Assembly: GCA_031267435.1 (NCBI GenBank)
Contig: JAIRZB010000047.1
Coordinates: 1 to 8,025, forward strand
Reading direction: 5' to 3'
Length of the DNA: 8,025 bases
Origin: Puniceicoccales bacterium
Lineage (GTDB): Bacteria; Verrucomicrobiota; Verrucomicrobiia; Opitutales; LL51
In this document: positions 6,006 through 8,025 of the stretch, piece by piece
Layout of the letters: every line of letters begins with the position of its first letter
How positions within the stretch are numbered: position 1 is the first letter of the stretch
Position numbers and translations under genes: made by a program
The notes under the pieces: generated by a model
Database searches by the model: none
Told to the model about the DNA's origin: nothing
The model's input: the letters and a program-made list of their open reading frames with translations, nothing else

Positions 6006-7523
6006 TTAAAACAACTTTCGATCCAAGGAACGGTAATGGATCGCTTCCAAAAGGTGATTCTCGGAAATATTTTCCATATTTTCCAAATCGGCGATGGTTC
6101 GCGCTACCTTTAAAATGCGGTCGTGAGCCCGAGCCGATAGGGCTAGTGTGTCGATTGCCGAAGTCAAAAGTAGTTCACAGGCCTTATTCAAAGAACAGTA
6201 CTTTCTTAGATCGCTATGATTCATCTTTGCATTCGTAAAACTGTTCGATTGCTTACGCCGTTTTTGAACATCGCGCGCTTCAATTACACGCTCGCGCATC
6301 GTCGCAGAATTTTCCGATGGCTGTTGATAGCGCAATTCCGATGTATCGATGGGACGCACGTCGATGTGAAGATCGATGCGATCCAATAGTGGCCCACTGA
6401 TCTTCGAACGGTAGCGCTGAATCTGTCCCGGCGAACAGAGACACTCCCGCTTCGGATCCCCTAAAAATCCGCATGGACACGGATTCATCGCCGCTATTAG
6501 CATGAAGGAACACGGGAATTGTACCTTTGCCGCACTGCGCGATATGGCAATAAATCCATCTTCCAAAGGCTGACGCAATACTTCCAATGTCGATCGGCGG
6601 AATTCCGGTAGCTCATCTAAAAATAATACACCATTATGCGCCAAAGAAATTTCCCCCGGTACCGGGTAACTTCCTCCCCCTAGTAAGCCGACATCGCTAA
6701 TCGTATGGTGCGGTGCCCGAAAGGGTCGCTTGACTTCGCCAATGGAATTGACTTTCTGACATGAGGAATACACGGACAAAATTTCTAAAAATTCTTCCAA
6801 TGTCGGCGTTGGCATAATCGTCGGAATGCGCTTCGCAATCATAGATTTTCCTGATCCCGGTGTCCCAACCATTAGCAAATTATGTCCACCGGCTACGGCA
6901 ACCTCCACCGCCCTGCGCAATGTTTTCTGTCCTTTTACCTCGGAAAAGTCGACCTCAAAGTGACTTTGCATCATGCCTGCCGTAAATTCCATATCAATTT
7001 TCGGTAATACTATCTCCTGAGACAAAAATTGTATCACTTCGCATAAGGAATTCGCCGCAAAAATATCAATATCATGAACAAAGGCCGCCGTGTCTGCAGA
7101 AATTTTTGGCAAAATCAATTTTTTATGATACTTTCTCGCCTGCATAGCTAGAGCAATACATCCCGCAATGGGCAGTAATTCCCCCGATAAACTCAACTCC
7201 CCAGCAACGACAAAATCACCCAGGTCGGGCAAATTTGCTTGCCCCGTACTCTTAATCACTCCCAGCGCTATCGGTAAGTCGTAAATCGGCCCTTCTTTTC
7301 GCAAACTTCCCGGCGATAGATTGACAACGGTACGTGTCTTGGGCATCGAAAATCCATTATTCATCAACGCAGAAGCCACACGATCCTGCGACTCCTTAAC
7401 GGCCACATCGGGCAAACCAACGGTAATAAACCTAGGATCACCAGGTAATTCCGTATTGACCTCAACCAAAATGGGAATGCTTTCAATTCCGATGACTGCT
7501 CCCGAGTGGACCTTTGATAACAT
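6006..7523 (-). CDS. comM: ComM/YifB-family Mg-chelatase-like AAA+ ATPase
   Basis: This 505-residue cytoplasmic ATPase has the normal family length. The N-terminal domain (about 1-170) is the Lon-protease-like ChlI domain, with MLSKVHSGAVIGIES at the start and VNLSPGSLRKEGPIYDLPIALG at 67-88. The AAA+ core has Walker A GTPGSGKS at 220-227, Walker B GVLFLDEL at 298-305, and sensor region AAMNPCPCG at 344-352 with a paired-cysteine segment (Cys349, 351, 361, 363). The C-terminal domain (about 408-505) includes LSARAHDRILKVARTIADLE. In Vibrio cholerae, ComM is a hexameric helicase that promotes branch migration while transformed DNA is integrated; family members also occur in bacteria with no known competence. 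The start at ATG 7523 gives the family's usual N-terminus; an ATG 8 nt further upstream is out of frame. The gene is convergent with the pilin cluster, and no other competence gene is visible. Confidence 0.95.
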   Translation of the reverse strand: MLSKVHSGAVIGIESIPILVEVNTELPGDPRFITVGLPDVAVKESQDRVASALMNNGFSMPKTRTVVNLSPGSLRKEGPIYDLPIALGVIKSTGQANLPDLGDFVVAGELSLSGELLPIAGCIALAMQARKYHKKLILPKISADTAAFVHDIDIFAANSLCEVIQFLSQEIVLPKIDMEFTAGMMQSHFEVDFSEVKGQKTLRRAVEVAVAGGHNLLMVGTPGSGKSMIAKRIPTIMPTPTLEEFLEILSVYSSCQKVNSIGEVKRPFRAPHHTISDVGLLGGGSYPVPGEISLAHNGVLFLDELPEFRRSTLEVLRQPLEDGFIAISRSAAKVQFPCSFMLIAAMNPCPCGFLGDPKRECLCSPGQIQRYRSKISGPLLDRIDLHIDVRPIDTSELRYQQPSENSATMRERVIEARDVQKRRKQSNSFTNAKMNHSDLRKYCSLNKACELLLTSAIDTLALSARAHDRILKVARTIADLENMENISENHLLEAIHYRSLDRKLF

Positions 7524-7558
7524 GCACCCATACCACTAGCTCATCTCCAAAGTGTCAA
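7524..7558 (-). promoter_or_regulatory. Promoter of comM, leaderless layout
   Basis: On the minus strand TTGACA (7558-7553) is a perfect -35. After 17 nt comes TGGTAT (7535-7530), a weak -10, then six bases before the ATG at 7523. As in the pilin genes, the predicted transcription start falls on or beside the start codon, and no Shine-Dalgarno is seen. Confidence 0.55.
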
Positions 7559-7610
7559 GAAAAAACAAAAAATAAAGCCCCGCCCGCGGCGAAGCCGCGG
7601 GCGGGGCTTT
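7559..7610 (-). terminator. Strong hairpin with T-rich tail, leftward transcription
   Basis: A perfect 17-bp inverted repeat (7574-7590 with 7594-7610, loop GAA) is nearly all G and C inside and closed by A-T pairs. Read on the minus strand it is followed by TTTTTTGTTTTTTC (down to 7560), the classic intrinsic terminator form. It would stop transcription entering from the right before the comM promoter. On the plus strand the downstream side is not T-rich, so the terminator acts mainly leftward. It is also the outermost left hairpin of the large palindrome. Confidence 0.75.
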
Positions 7611-7691
7611 AGGGCCCCTTGGTCAGCCGGTACCACGGGCATCCGCCCGTGGTACCGGCCGTATCCAGGTCCAGGGGATGGATCCCCTGGC
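7593..7691 (+). repeat. Left outer arm of the large inverted repeat
   Basis: This arm matches the reverse complement of 7923-8025 along its full length, with roughly ten substitutions and a few small gaps by eye. It begins AGCCGCGGGCGGGG and ends CCAGGGGATGGATCCCCTGG plus C. Within it lie two local hairpins: a 15-bp stem (7626-7640 with 7645-7659, loop ATCC) and a 9-bp stem (7671-7679 with 7682-7690, loop GG). Confidence 0.85.
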
Positions 7692-7780
7692 AAGGGGTTG
7701 CAAGGGGAAGGATTCCCCTTGCTTTTGCTCCCCCAGAGGGCACTGCCCTCTGGACACCTGCAAGGAGTCGCGGACTCCTT

Positions 7781-7841
7781 GACCTCGGTATGCGGCCAAA
7801 CCATGCGAAATTTTCGCAGGGTTTGGCCGCATCCCGAGGTC
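7781..7841. repeat. Central hairpin of the large palindrome
   Basis: 61 bp that fold on themselves with about 29 of 31 positions paired. The left side runs from GACCTCGG through GCGGCCAAACC to GCGAAA; the right side mirrors it from TTTCGC through GGTTTGGCCGC to CCGAGGTC. The centre is AT-rich, near 7811. Flanking hairpins 7761-7781 and 7841-7861 mirror each other, which continues the palindrome outward. Confidence 0.85.
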
Positions 7842-7922
7842 AAGGTGTCCGTGACTCCTTGCGGGGTTGGGGGCAGACCCCCATGGCTCAGCCCCTAAGG
7901 GCTACGCGCCCTTAGAATCCCC

Positions 7923-8025
7923 GCCAGGGGATCCATCCCCTGGACCTGGATTGCGGCCGGCACCACGGGCAATTCGCCCGTGGTGCCTGCCGACCAAGGG
8001 GTCCTAAGGCCCCCCGCCCGCGGCT
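7923..8025 (-). repeat. Right outer arm of the large inverted repeat
   Basis: Inverted partner of 7593-7691. Its local hairpins are a 9-bp stem (7924-7932 with 7935-7943) identical to the left one, and a 12-bp stem (7959-7970 with 7976-7987, loop AATTC). In the latter, a T-A pair of the left arm is replaced by C-G, so pairing is kept. The last bases, CCCGCCCGCGGCT, are the first half of the outer hairpin seen complete at 7574-7610. Confidence 0.85.

Larger units (their letters stand above)
7574..8025. repeat. Large nested GC-rich palindrome, right end outside window
   Basis: No gene is supported in these 452 bp. The region is one imperfect palindrome centred near 7810, built from smaller hairpins. 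Left arm: 7574-7610, 7626-7659, 7671-7690, 7700-7722, 7733-7753 and 7761-7781. Centre: 7781-7841. Right arm, in mirrored order: 7841-7861, 7868-7883, 7895-7915, 7924-7943, 7959-7987, and the beginning of a last one at about 8011-8025. By symmetry the element should end some 20 bp beyond the window. It is far richer in G and C than the neighbouring genes, which suggests a separate origin or constraint. It may be a genome-wide dispersed repeat, a non-autonomous mobile element or a structured transcript; nothing here decides. Confidence 0.85.

Noticed and set aside
7541..7915. Several overlapping open frames on both strands in the GC-rich region.
   Set aside because: They are by-products of palindromic GC-rich DNA: the products are low-complexity, mirror one another and have no ribosome binding sites.

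Overview
The window comes from a bacterial chromosome whose genes are moderately AT-rich. It holds, from left to right: a divergent MFS permease cut off by the left edge; the fatty-acid synthesis pair accB-accC; a tandem family of three pilin/pseudopilin-like genes, the third of them broken; a convergent comM/yifB-type AAA+ ATPase gene; and a very GC-rich nested palindrome cut off by the right edge. The FTLVE-type pilin proteins with a C-terminal Cys-Asp-Gly-His block recall the many pseudopilin-like proteins of Verrucomicrobiota, Lentisphaerota and other PVC-group bacteria. That is only a tentative lineage guess.

Region 1-2916 is ordinary metabolism. A permease on the minus strand (1-1026) faces accB (TTG start at 1105 behind a strong GGAGG) and accC, whose ATG directly follows the accB stop codon. 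AccB carries biotin on Lys114 and AccC carboxylates it for malonyl-CoA synthesis.

Region 2917-6005 is the most interesting coding part. Three paralogous genes share an N-terminal KSFTLVEVVFTIS signal/helix and a C-terminal block, with a divergent middle. Each has its own TTGAC(T/A) promoter, placed so that transcription should begin at or next to the start codon, which suggests leaderless mRNAs. In the first two genes the start codon runs at once into a perfect tandem repeat with an 8-bp unit: GCGATACG, 7 full copies, and ATCGACAA, 6 full copies. The two repeats are unrelated in sequence but share the same place and unit length. Eight is not a multiple of three, so gain or loss of one unit would shift the frame. 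This looks like a phase-variable surface-pilin system. The third gene has only a degenerate trace of such a repeat. Its GTG at the equivalent place is out of frame by an amount that one extra 8-bp unit would correct, and it also carries an in-frame TAG.

Region 6006-7523 (minus strand) encodes the ComM/YifB ATPase, again with a TTGACA promoter ending almost at the ATG. In other bacteria ComM acts in branch migration during natural transformation, which uses type IV pili. A functional link to the pilin family here is only suggestive.

Region 7574-8025 has no gene. It is one large imperfect palindrome centred near 7810, made of about a dozen smaller hairpins mirrored on both arms. Some arm differences keep base pairing. 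The outer left hairpin, read leftward, is followed by a T-rich tract and looks like an intrinsic terminator protecting comM from upstream transcription. The right end of the element lies just outside the window.
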